Positions 8,263-18,163 of a stretch of DNA of 64,000 nt are shown here, one piece after another (within the stretch, counting starts at the first letter, position 1; the number at the start of each line of letters is the position of its first letter). This DNA is from an uncultured Bacteroidales bacterium (GTDB lineage: Bacteria > Bacteroidota > Bacteroidia > Bacteroidales > P3). The notes below the pieces were generated by a model. That model saw only the letters and a list, made by a program, of their open reading frames with translations. It ran no database searches and had not been told where the DNA came from. The stretch is from contig ONIP01000013.1 of assembly GCA_900317955.1 (NCBI GenBank), positions 25,465 to 89,464 of the forward strand. Reading direction: 5' to 3'. A program made the translations under genes and the position numbers.

Positions 8263-8286
8263 ATAGCAGGAAGGAAGGGATAGGGG

Positions 8287-8532
8287 TTACACACGTTCGA
8301 CTGATTTCACTTCGGGGATAACCCGCTTGATGGCAGTCTCGATGCCTTGTTTGAGGGTCTGGAGGGCATGGGGGCACGAGCCGCAGTGGCCTGTAAGACG
8401 AACCATTACCACACCTTGATTGGTAATGTCGACGTACTCCACATCGCCACCATCTTGCTGAAGATAGGGGCGAATCTGCTCCAAAGCGTTCTTTACGCGG
8501 CCTTCTACCGCTAAGCGTTCCTGATCTGTCAT
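8287..8532 (-). CDS. NifU C-terminal-domain iron-sulphur scaffold protein
   Basis: An 81-residue protein consisting only of the NifU C-terminal (Nfu) domain. It carries the CxxC motif as CGSC (residues 49-52) within GHCGSCPHA, which holds a [4Fe-4S] cluster for delivery to client proteins. The start is the ATG at 8530-8532; the longer frame up to 8599 belongs to another reading frame. It follows apbC by 51 bases, and both proteins act in iron-sulphur cluster carriage, so co-expression makes sense. Confidence 0.93.
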   Translation of the reverse strand: MTDQERLAVEGRVKNALEQIRPYLQQDGGDVEYVDITNQGVVMVRLTGHCGSCPHALQTLKQGIETAIKRVIPEVKSVERV

Positions 8533-8583
8533 ATTCTGTCAATATTAAGTATGTGATACAATAAAATAAACACTTTATGTGGG

Positions 8584-9645
8584 TTATCCCAGCTTGCAAA
8601 TCTCGCGGATGGTATTCTCGGCAACAGTCATGAATGCCTTGCTCTCGGGAGTTTCGTTTTCGGTCCAGAGGGCGACGGGCTTGCCGCTGTCGCCGCTTTC
8701 GGCAATGCTTTGCACCAGAGGAATTTCACCAAGCAGGGGCACCTTCATTTCCTCAGCCAACTGTTTGCAGCCTTCTTTGCCGAAGATATAGTACTTATGG
8801 TCGGGGAGTTCGGCGGGAGTGAAGTAGGCCATGTTCTCGACAAATCCCAGAACAGGGATGTTGAGAGCGGGGTTCTGGAACAGCTCCACGCCACGAACCA
8901 CGTCGGCCAAAGCCACGCGCTGAGGGGTGCTGACGATGACGGCACCGGTAACAGGGAGGGTCTGTGCAAGGGTAAGCTGCACATCGCCCGTTCCCGGAGG
9001 CATGTCTACAACGAGATAGTCAATCTCACCCCACCAAGTATCGCCTGCAAGTTGTTTGAGGGCACCGGCAGCCATGGGACCACGCCAAGCCAAAGCACGG
9101 TCGGGGTCGACGAGAAAACCTATAGACATCAGTTTGATGCCGTAGCGTTCGATGGGGAGCATATAGGTCTTGCCGTTGTGTTCTTCGCCAATTACATCCT
9201 CTTGCCCCAAGTTGAACATCATGGGAATGGAAGGACCATAGATGTCAGCATCCATAAGGCCTACGCTTGCACCAGTCTTGGCCAGCGAAATAGCGAGGTT
9301 CACTGCAACGGTGCTCTTGCCTACGCCGCCTTTGCCCGACGCAACAACGATGACATGTTTGACCCCGGGGACAAAATCGTGGGGGTCGGGTTGTTCCTGC
9401 TGACGGGAGGTGAGGTTGACAGTAACCTCTGCATTCTCGTCGACATATTCATGAATGGCATTCACACAGTCATCGGTCATGCGTTTTTTCATGGGGCAGG
9501 CGGGCGTGGTGAGAACGAGGTCGAAGGAGACCTTGTTGCCGTCAACGGCAATATTCTCAATCATGCCCAATTGAGTAAGACTTTGCCCTAAATCGGGATC
9601 GTCTACATGGCTCAAGGCCATCTCTATCATTGTGGTTGTAATCAT
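8584..9645 (-). CDS. apbC: Mrp/ApbC-family iron-sulphur cluster carrier ATPase
   Basis: Cytosolic P-loop ATPase of the Mrp/Nbp35 family that carries and transfers Fe-S clusters. The N-terminal 80 residues are the MIP18/DUF59-type domain, with PACPMK. The deviant Walker A GKGGVGKST is at residues 104-112, followed by the DADIYGPS switch and VVDMPPGTGD. The family's bridging CxxC near residue 280 is not seen; that segment reads ENMAYFTPAELP, as often in Bacteroidota. It is followed in the same direction by the NifU-domain and adenosyltransferase genes. Confidence 0.93.
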   Translation of the reverse strand: MITTTMIEMALSHVDDPDLGQSLTQLGMIENIAVDGNKVSFDLVLTTPACPMKKRMTDDCVNAIHEYVDENAEVTVNLTSRQQEQPDPHDFVPGVKHVIVVASGKGGVGKSTVAVNLAISLAKTGASVGLMDADIYGPSIPMMFNLGQEDVIGEEHNGKTYMLPIERYGIKLMSIGFLVDPDRALAWRGPMAAGALKQLAGDTWWGEIDYLVVDMPPGTGDVQLTLAQTLPVTGAVIVSTPQRVALADVVRGVELFQNPALNIPVLGFVENMAYFTPAELPDHKYYIFGKEGCKQLAEEMKVPLLGEIPLVQSIAESGDSGKPVALWTENETPESKAFMTVAENTIREICKLG

Positions 9646-9756
9646 ATTTTTGTATTACTTAGGATTAAAAACCGGCAGGGGAAATGGAGGTTGTTCGGGA
9701 CTGGCCGGAACGACCGTAATCCAATCGGACTACCGGAGGTACTTGTTTTTTTGATT

Positions 9757-10833
9757 CTATTCTTCAGCAGGGGTCTCCACGGGAGTCCAAGGCTCTTCAA
9801 GAAGTTGTTCCACCTTGCGTTCCAATTCGGAACCGCGCAGGTTGCGGGCAACTACTTTGCCATTACGGTCGATAAGTACCGTGGAGGGCACAGACTTGAT
9901 GCCGTAGGTCTTGCCACCCGATGAGGTCCATCCGTTGAGGTCGCTGACATGGTTGGGCCAGCTAAGGTTGTCGTCGGCGATGGCGCGAAGCCATGCATCG
10001 CGGGTTTTGTCAAGGGAGACGCTATAAATCTCGAATCCTTGGTCGTGATAACGCTCATAGATACGCACCACATTGGGGTTTTCGCGACGGCAGGGGCCGC
10101 ACCACGAAGCCCAGAAGTCGACCAAGACAACGTTGCCTCTAAGGTCGGACAGCTTGCGGATGGTGCTGTCGGGGTCGGGCATGGCGATTTCAGGAGCCTC
10201 CATGCCGGGATATACCACCCCCTGAAGTTGACGGTCTATATGTTTTACAAAGGGGTCTTCAGGGTATGTGGTGATGAGGTTGTCGTGGATTTTGGCATAA
10301 AGGGACACGTAGGTGTCGAAATTCCTGTCGAAATAAGTCACCAAGAAAGCACTCATCAAGATGTTGGAATTGACCGACAACAGGTGGGCGGCGCGATCAG
10401 GGAGCTGCGACTGCTGCTCGGGAGTCATGGCGGCAAGAAGCAGGTCGTTGAATTGACGATAGAGTTCCACATTCTTTGAGCCTTTGCAGGAAGCGATACT
10501 GAAAGCATGACGGTCGGCAAAATAGATGAGGTCTACCTTCACCTTGTCTTTAGGTTCGAGCAGGATATGGCACATGCCGCTGCCCTTCTCGGTGGTTTGC
10601 AGGACATAATAGGCCGGTTCCTTGTGGTTAAGGGTGGTTTTGAAGCCTCCCTTGTTGTCGAGACGAAGCGTGTCGACCGGCTGAAGACGGTCTTTGACTA
10701 TCTGGCTAATCACCAGACGAGACCCTTGGGGTACGCCGCGGAGGGTTCCGCTGAGAGTGGATTTCTGGGCCGGGAGACTGCAGACTGTCCCCAACAGGAT
10801 GACGAGGAATAGAATTGTCTTTTTCATATTCAT
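9757..10833 (-). CDS. TlpA-like thiol-disulphide protein with DUF4369-like N-terminus
   Basis: A 358-residue exported protein: signal peptide at residues 1-22, a beta-rich DUF4369-like domain (about 25-125, starting STLSGTLRGVPQGSRLVI), a helical linker, and a C-terminal AhpC/TlpA thioredoxin fold with the redox motif WCGPC at 244-248 and a cis-Pro segment SVPSTVLID further on. Such proteins keep envelope proteins' cysteines reduced or reshuffle disulphides. The start overlaps the stop of the S41 protease by 4 bases (ATGA), so the two envelope proteins are made together. A second in-frame ATG two codons on is equally possible. Confidence 0.9.
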   Translation of the reverse strand: MNMKKTILFLVILLGTVCSLPAQKSTLSGTLRGVPQGSRLVISQIVKDRLQPVDTLRLDNKGGFKTTLNHKEPAYYVLQTTEKGSGMCHILLEPKDKVKVDLIYFADRHAFSIASCKGSKNVELYRQFNDLLLAAMTPEQQSQLPDRAAHLLSVNSNILMSAFLVTYFDRNFDTYVSLYAKIHDNLITTYPEDPFVKHIDRQLQGVVYPGMEAPEIAMPDPDSTIRKLSDLRGNVVLVDFWASWCGPCRRENPNVVRIYERYHDQGFEIYSVSLDKTRDAWLRAIADDNLSWPNHVSDLNGWTSSGGKTYGIKSVPSTVLIDRNGKVVARNLRGSELERKVEQLLEEPWTPVETPAEE

Positions 10834-12461
10834 AATGCTGATTTATTCTCTTTAACTGCCTTTTGCAGTTCGTGGTCATAAAGAAGCGACACACGGTAAT
10901 AGGCGTTGTCATCGTAAAGGGCCATTGCCATGAGTGCTTTGTATCGGTTGCGGATATGTGCCGCGTATTTTTTCAGACAGCCGGCATGGGGCTTGATACC
11001 CTTTGCCTCGGCGGTGAGGAGAATGCGCTGCCAAGTGGCATCGTCCACCTGATAACGGTTCACGAAATCGTTTTCGGTGGGGTAACGCTTGGCCAGTTGG
11101 GCGTAGTTGTCGTGGATGTAATGATACATCACCTCCTCGAGCACCTGTTTGTCGATAAGCTTGTTGTAGTATGCCCAGTTGGTGTCGAGCACATAGGGAA
11201 GGGTTACATCGGGCTGGATACCTCCTCCGCCATACACTTTACGGCCTTTCTTGGTGAGGTATTGCTGCGACGTGTCGGCGATGGCATTAAAGAGGGAGTC
11301 GGCAGAACTGTAGTTGGAAAAGATCCGGTTCAGGTAATCCATATAGTAGGCGTCGCTCCCTTTTTGATAAGGACGCTGTATGCAACGTCCCGAAGGCGAG
11401 TAGTAACGGGCAATGGTAAGCAGGACAGCGTCGCCGTCAGGCAGGTCAAACTGCCGTTGCACCAACCCCTTGCCGAAACTGCATCGGCCTGCAATAATGC
11501 CGCGGTCGTTGTCTTGTATGGCACCCGAAACAACTTCGCTTGCACTGGCCGAGTACTCATTGATAAGGACGGTCAGCCTCCCCTCTTCAAACAACCCGCC
11601 AGAAGAGGCATAGAAATTGCGCCGACGGTCGTGGGCACCCTCGGTGTAGACTATCAAATCGCCCTTAGGGAGCAACTCGTCGGCCATTCTTACTGCCGAT
11701 TCGAGCGAACCGCCGCCGTTGCCACGCAGGTCGAGCACCAGATGTTCCATGCCCTGCTTGAGCAGTTGCTTCAAAGCCTCGTGGAACTCGGTGCAGGTGG
11801 TCTCCGCAAAACGCGAAACATGGACATAGCCTGTCTTGCGGTCAATCATCACCGCGGCGGGGATGGAGGCATGCTGAATGACGTCGCGGCGTATTTTCAC
11901 CTTTCGGGGTGTCTCCCATCCGGCACGGTCTATTGTCAAGGTAACATTGCTGAAACGGGGTCCGCGAATGAGATTTACCACGGCCTGCGACCCACCTTCC
12001 AGTTCCACTCCCGACACCTTCACAGTGTCAACCATCAGTATACGGTCGCCTGCCATAATACCGGCACGCCCCGCAGGGCCGTCCTTCCTCACATTGGAAG
12101 CATAAACGGTATCGTTGAGAACAAAGAGAACCACCCCGATGCCTTCAAATCGGCCATGGAGCAATTCCGCCTCTTTGTCGTAATCCTCTATCGAGAGATA
12201 GGTACTGTGTGGGTCGAGGGAGGAAAGCATCGACCTTACAGCCACTGTCGAGAGGGAGTCGTAATCCACCTGGTCAACATAATATCGGCTCACAATCTGC
12301 ATGATTGCATTGAGACGTGAATCGCCCCCGCCCGCATAGAGGCTGGAGCCCTTCCCCGTCGAGCCAAGGGGACCGGCCAAAAGCAAACCGCTCATCAAAC
12401 CCACCACAATGGCCAGTATCACCACACCTGTCGAAAACGTATATTTCTTCCCTTTTGTCAT
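10830..12461 (-). CDS. S41-family C-terminal processing peptidase
   Basis: A 543-residue membrane-anchored or periplasmic serine protease. One hydrophobic anchor covers about residues 11-30, a PDZ domain about 100-180, and the S41 peptidase domain about 200-380. The catalytic Ser lies in SASASEV (Ser308) and the Lys in FGKG (Lys331), the CtpA dyad. The LVLDLRGNGGGS stretch at 241-252 is the usual oxyanion strand. A helical tail of about 150 residues with YLTKKGRKVYGGGGIQPD is typical of Bacteroidota CtpA. Heads a two-gene unit with the TlpA-like gene. Confidence 0.93.
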   Translation of the reverse strand: MTKGKKYTFSTGVVILAIVVGLMSGLLLAGPLGSTGKGSSLYAGGGDSRLNAIMQIVSRYYVDQVDYDSLSTVAVRSMLSSLDPHSTYLSIEDYDKEAELLHGRFEGIGVVLFVLNDTVYASNVRKDGPAGRAGIMAGDRILMVDTVKVSGVELEGGSQAVVNLIRGPRFSNVTLTIDRAGWETPRKVKIRRDVIQHASIPAAVMIDRKTGYVHVSRFAETTCTEFHEALKQLLKQGMEHLVLDLRGNGGGSLESAVRMADELLPKGDLIVYTEGAHDRRRNFYASSGGLFEEGRLTVLINEYSASASEVVSGAIQDNDRGIIAGRCSFGKGLVQRQFDLPDGDAVLLTIARYYSPSGRCIQRPYQKGSDAYYMDYLNRIFSNYSSADSLFNAIADTSQQYLTKKGRKVYGGGGIQPDVTLPYVLDTNWAYYNKLIDKQVLEEVMYHYIHDNYAQLAKRYPTENDFVNRYQVDDATWQRILLTAEAKGIKPHAGCLKKYAAHIRNRYKALMAMALYDDNAYYRVSLLYDHELQKAVKENKSAL

Positions 12462-12491
12462 AACTTGTCGAATAACGGCATATTCTTAAAA

Positions 12492-12953
12492 TTATTGTGC
12501 TTGAATGGGGTCATTGTCAGCCAGCCAGCCCAACGCCCTGCCTACGATTTCGCGATGGTCGAAAGCCAGCGGTGGCAGGTCGTTGATGCTGAACCACTGC
12601 GCCGCGGCGGCATCGTCGCTCCCTTTTACCGTGCCCAATTCCGTCATGGCGACAAATGCCACTGTCACCGTGCGGCCCCTCGGGTCTCGGTCCACACGGC
12701 TGAAACTGCCCAACTCGGTCATTGGAGCGGAAAGCGTCAAGCCTGTCTCCTCCTGTAGCTCACGGCGGGCACATGCCTCGAGGGTTTCGTCCATTTCCAT
12801 GAAACCGCCCGGCAAAGCCCACATACCCTTGTAAGGCTCATTCCCGCGCAAGACAAGCAGCAACGAACGGCTGCCATCCTCACTACAACCAAACACCACA
12901 CAATCTGCTGTGAGCATTGGTCTTGGATAGCGATAAGTATACATTTTTTGCAA
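12492..12953 (-). CDS. Nudix hydrolase
   Basis: A 153-residue pyrophosphohydrolase with a complete Nudix box at residues 50-72: G-x5-E, the REL-x-EETGL helix with the metal-binding glutamates. The YRYPRPMLTADCVVF start is typical of ADP-ribose/8-oxo-dGTP-type Nudix proteins, but the substrate cannot be told from sequence. It lies 22 bases after cysS on the same strand and 30 bases before the S41 gene, so a shared transcript is likely. Confidence 0.9.
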   Translation of the reverse strand: MQKMYTYRYPRPMLTADCVVFGCSEDGSRSLLLVLRGNEPYKGMWALPGGFMEMDETLEACARRELQEETGLTLSAPMTELGSFSRVDRDPRGRTVTVAFVAMTELGTVKGSDDAAAAQWFSINDLPPLAFDHREIVGRALGWLADNDPIQAQ

Positions 12954-12975
12954 GGTTTAACGACATACCGGCAAA

Positions 12976-14442
12976 TCAATTCAGTTCATAGGTTGCGCCA
13001 TCCTTGCCGTCCTTCACTGTCACACCCAACGAGGAGAGCTCGTCGCGTATACGGTCGCTGGTTGCCCAGTCCTTGTTGGACTTGGCAGTGGCGCGGGCGT
13101 CAAGAATCATCTTCATCAAACCGTCCACCAAGGCGGTATTGTCCTTTGCCGACTCGTCGCGCAGCCCCATCACTTCAAACACAAAGGTATCCATCACCCC
13201 CTTCAGTTCGTCGATGTCGGCCTGGGTCAGAGTGGCTTTCTTGTCGTAGACTGTGTTGATTACCTTGGCCATGTCGAACAGGTGGCTGATGACAATAGGA
13301 GTGTTCAAGTCGTCGTTCATGGCATCGTAGCACAGCTGGCGGTAGCCCTTCACATCCACGCTGCTGCTCTTGGAAGGCTGCAAACGGCCAAGGGTCTTGT
13401 ATGCCTGCATCAAACGGGCGTAGCCCTTCTCTGCGGCAATCAATGCCTCGTTGCTGAAGTCAACCGTGCTGCGGTAATGAGCCTGTAAGATGAAGAAACG
13501 TATTGTCATCGGAGCATAGGCTTGGGTCAGCAACTCATGCTTGCCGGTGAAGAATTCGTCGAGCGTTATGAAATTGCCCAACGACTTGCCCATCTTCTGT
13601 CCGTTGATGGTAATCATGTTGTTGTGCATCCAGTAGCGGCAAGGCCCGTGGCCGCACACTGCTGTCTGCTGGGCCATCTCGCTTTCGTGGTGGGGGAACA
13701 TCAAGTCCATGCCACCGCCGTGAATGTCGAACATCTGCCCCAGATACTTGGTGCCCATGGCCGTGCACTCTGTGTGCCAGCCTGGGAATCCAACGCTCCA
13801 AGGGGAATTCCAACGCATAATGTGTTCAGGTTGTGCCTTTTTCCAGAGGGCGAAATCACCGCTGAAACGTTTTTCGTCCTGACCGTCGAGTTCGCGGGTG
13901 GTAGAAAGCATCTCCTCTATCACACGCCCGCTCAGCCGACCATAACTGCCGAAATGTTCATGGTATTTCCGCACATCGAAGTACACACTCCCTTCGCTCA
14001 CATAAGCAAATCCTGCATCGAGAATCTTCTGCACCAACTCTATCTGTTCCATCACATGTCCCGAGGCCAACGGCTCGATACTGGGACGCAGCACATTCAG
14101 CGCATCCATTGCTGCATGATAACGGTTGGTGTAATATTGAGCCACTTCCATCGGCTCGAGTTGCTCCAGACGTGCTTTCTTGGCAATCTTGTCCTCGCCC
14201 TCGTCTGCATCGTGTTCCAGATGTCCCACGTCCGTAATATTACGCACATAACGCACCTTGTATCCCAAATGTTTCAGGTAGCGGTAAAGTACATCGAATG
14301 TGATAGCGGGGCGGGCATGACCCAGATGTCCGTCTCCATATACCGTGGGACCGCACACATACATTCCCACATGCCCTTCTGTTACGGGCTTGAACAGCTC
14401 CTTCTGATGCGAAAGAGTATTGTAAATCAATAACTGCTGCAT
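12976..14442 (-). CDS. cysS: Cysteinyl-tRNA synthetase
   Basis: Class I synthetase, 488 residues. The first zinc ligand is Cys30 in MYVCGPTVY, the HIGH motif reads HLGH just after it, further zinc ligands are in WHTECTAM and FPHHESE, and the KMSKS loop reads KMGKS in the segment [13 protein letters not shown]. The C-terminal DALR-type helical domain is present. A TAACTTTG -7 box is 24 bases upstream of the start. Downstream on the same strand lies the Nudix gene. Confidence 0.96.
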   Translation of the reverse strand: MQQLLIYNTLSHQKELFKPVTEGHVGMYVCGPTVYGDGHLGHARPAITFDVLYRYLKHLGYKVRYVRNITDVGHLEHDADEGEDKIAKKARLEQLEPMEVAQYYTNRYHAAMDALNVLRPSIEPLASGHVMEQIELVQKILDAGFAYVSEGSVYFDVRKYHEHFGSYGRLSGRVIEEMLSTTRELDGQDEKRFSGDFALWKKAQPEHIMRWNSPWSVGFPGWHTECTAMGTKYLGQMFDIHGGGMDLMFPHHESEMAQQTAVCGHGPCRYWMHNNMITINGQKMGKSLGNFITLDEFFTGKHELLTQAYAPMTIRFFILQAHYRSTVDFSNEALIAAEKGYARLMQAYKTLGRLQPSKSSSVDVKGYRQLCYDAMNDDLNTPIVISHLFDMAKVINTVYDKKATLTQADIDELKGVMDTFVFEVMGLRDESAKDNTALVDGLMKMILDARATAKSNKDWATSDRIRDELSSLGVTVKDGKDGATYELN

Positions 14443-14465
14443 AATCTATTCTAAAAAATAATTTG

Positions 14466-14473
14466 CAAAGTTA
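14466..14473 (-). promoter_or_regulatory. -7 box of the cysS promoter
   Basis: TAACTTTG on the minus strand fits TAnnTTTG; a TTG (14490-14492) lies 16 bases further upstream, a little close for the usual spacing. Confidence 0.6.
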
Positions 14474-14515
14474 CGAAAAAAATCGGAAACAACTAATTAT
14501 AACCCAACATAAACT

Positions 14516-14548
14516 GAACCGTGACGGATGCAACACCCGCCACGGTTC
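14516..14548 (-). terminator. Hairpin after the lipoprotein gene
   Basis: An 8-bp stem (14516-14523 with 14541-14548), which can be extended inward by GC pairs, lies 23 bases after the stop at 14571. The T run after it is weak, so it could equally only be a transcript-end stabiliser. Confidence 0.5.
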
Positions 14549-14570
14549 GTTGTTTCAAGCCACCAAAAGG

Positions 14571-15539
14571 CTATTTTGAATATTCAAAATAAAGGGTCTC
14601 GGAGTAGTTGTAGCGGTAATCTTCCAAAGACACAATCGTCACCCCCGTGCGGCTTTCTGGCCAGTCGCCTTTGTAGGTGTAGCTGTAATTGGTCTCCTCA
14701 GTTGTCTTGTCACCGCTTGTCGGGATATAGGTGGAAACGGCCTTGGTCACATTGTTCCGGTTGGCAAAATCGCCCAACTCGTTGTTGAACTGGCCACTCA
14801 GCGACATGAACAAACCAAAGTATGGATTGTTTTTCTTGTCGTATGCAAAGGTTGTCTCCTCTTTGCCGTATTCGCCCGAATAAACCATCTTGGAAATATT
14901 CTTGCCTTCCCAGGTGAAATCATACGTTTGTGTCTCGTACGGGTCTTTGGTTCCCTCGTTCACACCTTCGGCATGTTTTACCTGCACGTTGACACCTTCT
15001 GTCAGCAACATGCGGCCTATCAGCTGCTCCATCAGCAAGCCTTCATATCCAACGCCTTTCGAACGGCGCATCTGCACCTCCATACGGGTGATTTTCTTTC
15101 CATCATGAGTAAATGTATAGACTGCAAACGGGGCATAGGGATTCACCTGTTTTTGTACCAACTCTATTTTTTGGATTTTCTTGCCGTCGTAGAAGAAATT
15201 CAATTGCAGGTTACTCCCGTCAATGCTTTTCACACGGTTGCCGTCATAGTTAAAACTGAAGGTCTGATCCTCCTTGGCTCCCGATCTGTCGTGGAAGGTT
15301 ATCTGCTGCAGTTTGCCATCCTTCCAGCTCCATGTCTCAGCCAGTGCCTTGTCTTCCGATGAACTCCCGGTAGCCTCCCACGCTCCGGTCTCTTCGTTAA
15401 AAACTTCCATCGTCGACGTGGATGATTGATAAACATGCTCTATCTGCTCCTTGGGTTTGTATACGCCCTCTTTCTCCGAGCAGGAAGCCATCAGCCCCAT
15501 CATGGCAACGACTGATAAACAAACAACTATTTTCTTCAT
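14571..15539 (-). CDS. Lipoprotein with repeated beta-hairpin units
   Basis: The ATG at 15537-15539 gives 322 residues. The lipobox is LMASC with Cys19. The mature protein is a run of short strand pairs of the form F-Y/H-x-DG-K-x-I-x-x-I (for example FFYDGKKIQKIEL, TFTHDGKKITRMEV, FTWEGKNISKMVY), similar to the YD/RHS-like repeats of DUF4595-type Bacteroidota lipoproteins. The longer frame to 15641 puts an implausible 34-residue extension before the signal peptide. It is likely a surface or periplasmic beta-rich protein; the role is unknown. It and the lipoprotein at 15752 lie in tandem with 212 bases between. Confidence 0.82.
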   Translation of the reverse strand: MKKIVVCLSVVAMMGLMASCSEKEGVYKPKEQIEHVYQSSTSTMEVFNEETGAWEATGSSSEDKALAETWSWKDGKLQQITFHDRSGAKEDQTFSFNYDGNRVKSIDGSNLQLNFFYDGKKIQKIELVQKQVNPYAPFAVYTFTHDGKKITRMEVQMRRSKGVGYEGLLMEQLIGRMLLTEGVNVQVKHAEGVNEGTKDPYETQTYDFTWEGKNISKMVYSGEYGKEETTFAYDKKNNPYFGLFMSLSGQFNNELGDFANRNNVTKAVSTYIPTSGDKTTEETNYSYTYKGDWPESRTGVTIVSLEDYRYNYSETLYFEYSK

Positions 15540-15751
15540 AATTAATGTTTTTTTTATTCTGGGTCTTAATATTGTCAAGCCCCCATCCGGCAGACCCACA
15601 CAACCGGTACAAAAGCCAATAATCTCTCCAATAACGTACAAGCATGAAAAAAAGTATGTGCTACGTCCACTCTTGCAACTTTTTTATTTTTTCAGGCACC
15701 TCTACTTGCCGAGACATCCTTGCTTACATGGCACCCGAAAGGCAACCTTGC

Positions 15752-16261
15752 TCATTCACCGCGCAAATACCAATACATCATGTCTATCTCCGACGGCAGC
15801 AACCAGTCATAGTTCAGCATCTCCCCTATCTTCCACTCTCCCTCTTCTTTCATCATCAACAAGAAAACCTCTGTCTCTACTCCAAGGTTATGTATCGTCA
15901 CCTTGGCCCAGTATTTTTCCCCGTCTCCCGAATCCATCACAGTGTCAAGTGTAAATGTCGGCTTGCCCCAGTCCTGTGCCATTATCCAATGGTCATAGTC
16001 CCAAAATCCTACTCCTCCCGTGCTGTCCTGCATGTCAAAAGCCTTCACACTGTCTATCACATGCCGGTAATCCTCCGTCAGGTAACGCTGGTCAAACGTC
16101 TCTGACGAGTCCTTGTTCTCTGCATAACATGCCATAACATGGCCGTAAATACTGTTCACCGCCTCCGCAACGGCATCCTCATTGCGTTCGGGCACGGCCT
16201 TCCGCCCGCAGGCACTCACCATCAACACCCCAAGCACTACAATAATAATTCTTCTTTTCAT
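15752..16261 (-). CDS. Lipoprotein, possibly DUF3828-like
   Basis: The ATG at 16259-16261 gives 169 residues with a lipoprotein signal (MKRRIIIVVLGVLMVSAC, Cys18). The mature part has the pattern YLTEDYRHVID...FWDYDHWIMAQDW...WAKVTIHN...VFLLMMKEEGEWKIGEML, which resembles DUF3828 or NTF2-like lipoproteins, where a helical N-terminus precedes a curved beta sheet. The assignment is tentative. Function unknown. A longer upstream start is rejected because it would precede the signal peptide by 12 residues. Confidence 0.78.
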   Translation of the reverse strand: MKRRIIIVVLGVLMVSACGRKAVPERNEDAVAEAVNSIYGHVMACYAENKDSSETFDQRYLTEDYRHVIDSVKAFDMQDSTGGVGFWDYDHWIMAQDWGKPTFTLDTVMDSGDGEKYWAKVTIHNLGVETEVFLLMMKEEGEWKIGEMLNYDWLLPSEIDMMYWYLRGE

Positions 16262-16435
16262 ATCGTTAATGTTAACTGTTTCTTCCAAGCAAGGCATACT
16301 CCTCCTCTACTCCCCCCTGCTGTCAGCCAGCAACTACCTGCCGACACCCCCCGCTCAAGGAACTGGCGCCTCTGCCTTGACGGATGCAAAAATACATATT
16401 TTCTCCAAAATAGGCGGCTTTTTTTCTTCATCAGC

Positions 16436-16465
16436 TTTGCATTTAACATATTTTTTGTATCTTTG
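16436..16465 (+). promoter_or_regulatory. Promoter of the DUF5692-like gene
   Basis: TTTG (16436-16439), an 18-base spacer and TATCTTTG (16458-16465) form a complete Bacteroidota promoter 92 bases before the start at 16557. Confidence 0.82.
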
Positions 16466-16556
16466 TAAAGTCAAACATGACGCAAATCACCGCTCACAAC
16501 AAAGATTCTCAACTGAATATAAACACATTTATTAACCAACTTAATACATCTCAACT

Positions 16557-17606
16557 ATGTTTTTTCACGTTTATGGCGCTCATGCGCTACTGCAATGGGG
16601 AATGATGCTCGTCGTCCTCGCCGGCCTCATCCTCTGGAATGAATTTGCCCGCCGCACCAAAACCGGTGGCATCATCACCTTCTTTGCCATCCCCGTTATC
16701 CTTACCGCCTATTTTGTGGCCATCGCCATCGGTGCCCGCACCGGCGCCGAATGGGCTCTCAACAACCAGACCCACCTCTACATGAACGGCTGGTTCCACT
16801 ACGCCAAACTCTACGCCGCTCTCACCGGGTGCATCGGCTTCATGATGATTAAATACAAATGGGGCATCGGTGCCAAGCACTGGTTCAAACCCTTCCCCTT
16901 CGTCATCGTGGCCATCAACATCCTCATCGCCGTCGCCTCCGACTTCGAATCCGCCATCAAAGGCTGGAACTGTTGGTGGCTCAGCAGCGAAGGGGTCTGG
17001 CTCTATGGCGGCTGGCACAATGTCATGAACGGCATCGCCGGCATCCTCAACATCTTCTGCATGACCGCCTGGTGGCGTGTCTACCCCTCAAAAGACAAGA
17101 AAGACATGATCTGGGCCGACATGACCTGGGTCTACATCGTCATCTACGACATCTGGAATTTCGCCTACACCTACAACTGCCTCCCCACCCATTCTTGGTT
17201 CTGCGGCATCGCCCTGCTCCTGGCTCCCACTGTGGCAGCTCTCCTCTGGAACCGCGGCGGCTGGATTCAGAACCGTGCCAACACCCTGGCCATCTGGTGC
17301 ATGTTCGCTCAGGTGTTCCCCCTCTTCCAGGAAACTTTCCACAACGGCTTCCATAAATTCAACTGGGTGGCTCTCCCCACTACCTATGCCGACGGCACTC
17401 TCAACGGCATTGTCGAAGGGGGCTCTGCCAACGCCAACCCCACTGCCATGACCGTCATCAGCGCCCTCGCCCTCGTCACCAACATCATCGCCCTCGCCTA
17501 CATCATCCACATTTCAAGAAAACGTCACATCAACCCCTACAAGGAAGATGTCTTCGTCAACCAGAAATACTACAAAGATGCTATGGCTCGCGCCGTGGTC
17601 GAATAG
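16557..17606 (+). CDS. Multi-pass membrane protein, DUF5692-like
   Basis: A 349-residue integral membrane protein with about nine hydrophobic segments spread over its whole length and a charged C-terminal tail (about residues 315-349). It is very rich in Trp, Tyr and His (for example GWNCWWLSSEGVWLYGGWHN near 140-160). The pattern fits the DUF5692 family; this is from recall of the family's look and not a measured match. No transport or catalytic motif is recognised. Single gene, with its own promoter and a strong hairpin terminator. Codon use is strongly biased to C-ending codons, as in highly expressed genes of this genome. Confidence 0.8.
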   Translation: MFFHVYGAHALLQWGMMLVVLAGLILWNEFARRTKTGGIITFFAIPVILTAYFVAIAIGARTGAEWALNNQTHLYMNGWFHYAKLYAALTGCIGFMMIKYKWGIGAKHWFKPFPFVIVAINILIAVASDFESAIKGWNCWWLSSEGVWLYGGWHNVMNGIAGILNIFCMTAWWRVYPSKDKKDMIWADMTWVYIVIYDIWNFAYTYNCLPTHSWFCGIALLLAPTVAALLWNRGGWIQNRANTLAIWCMFAQVFPLFQETFHNGFHKFNWVALPTTYADGTLNGIVEGGSANANPTAMTVISALALVTNIIALAYIIHISRKRHINPYKEDVFVNQKYYKDAMARAVVE

Positions 17607-17620
17607 TTATTCTTTCTTTA

Positions 17621-17665
17621 ATACAAACAAGAGGAGGCCGCACTCACGCCTCCTCTTGTTTGTAT
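17621..17665 (+). terminator. Long-stem terminator after the membrane protein gene
   Basis: An 18-bp perfect stem (17621-17638 with 17648-17665) and a 9-base loop, 14 bases after the stop. The outer pairs contain the A and T tracts. Confidence 0.85.
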
Positions 17666-17851
17666 AATATCAGCCTGTTTCTTAAAAAAACTGTGCTCCG
17701 CACACCAAACACCAACACCATATCGCACCGAAAACCAAAACACTGAAAATTTTTCACTTTTTTTTATTCCCACGTGGCACTTTTCGCCCTTTTTTGCAAC
17801 TAATCTTACAAAATAGAAAACAAAAAAGGACTCCTCACTCTGCTATAATGT

Positions 17852-18163
17852 ATGCCTAAAGATAAACTACAAGACGAATTCATGGAATTGCTCAATCAAT
17901 GTCAGGGCACCATTATCAAAATATGCCTGCTCCACACCGACAGGCAGCCCGACAGCGTGAACGACCTCTATCAGGAAATCGTCTGTAACCTCTGGGAAAG
18001 TTTCCCCCGTTTCCGCCACCAAAGCAAGCCCAACACTTGGGTCTACCGCATAGCTCTCAACACCGCATATATGCAACATCGCTCACGCAAGCACATTCCA
18101 AAGTTCATCTCTCTCAACGACTATATGTGCGAAAATATTGCCAACCCCGAGGTGGCAATATAA
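17852..18163 (+). pseudogene. ECF sigma factor truncated after region 2
   Basis: The 103-residue frame matches ECF sigma region 2 (SVNDLYQEIVCNLWESF, about residues 35-51, and the WVYRIALNTA helix, about 63-72), closely like the complete sigma factor at 356-832. Region 4 is absent: the frame ends IANPEVAI at the point where about 55-60 residues should follow. The stop lies inside the right arm of a 9-bp inverted repeat (18135-18143 with 18153-18161), and a headless T9SS protein begins right there. A sigma factor without region 4 should not bind -35-type elements, so it is probably a remnant. Confidence 0.8.

Noticed and set aside
18138..18161. Start of the T9SS protein at the ATG at 18138
   Set aside because: The first eight codons lie in the sigma remnant and inverted repeat in another frame; there is no signal peptide, so it is not a natural start.
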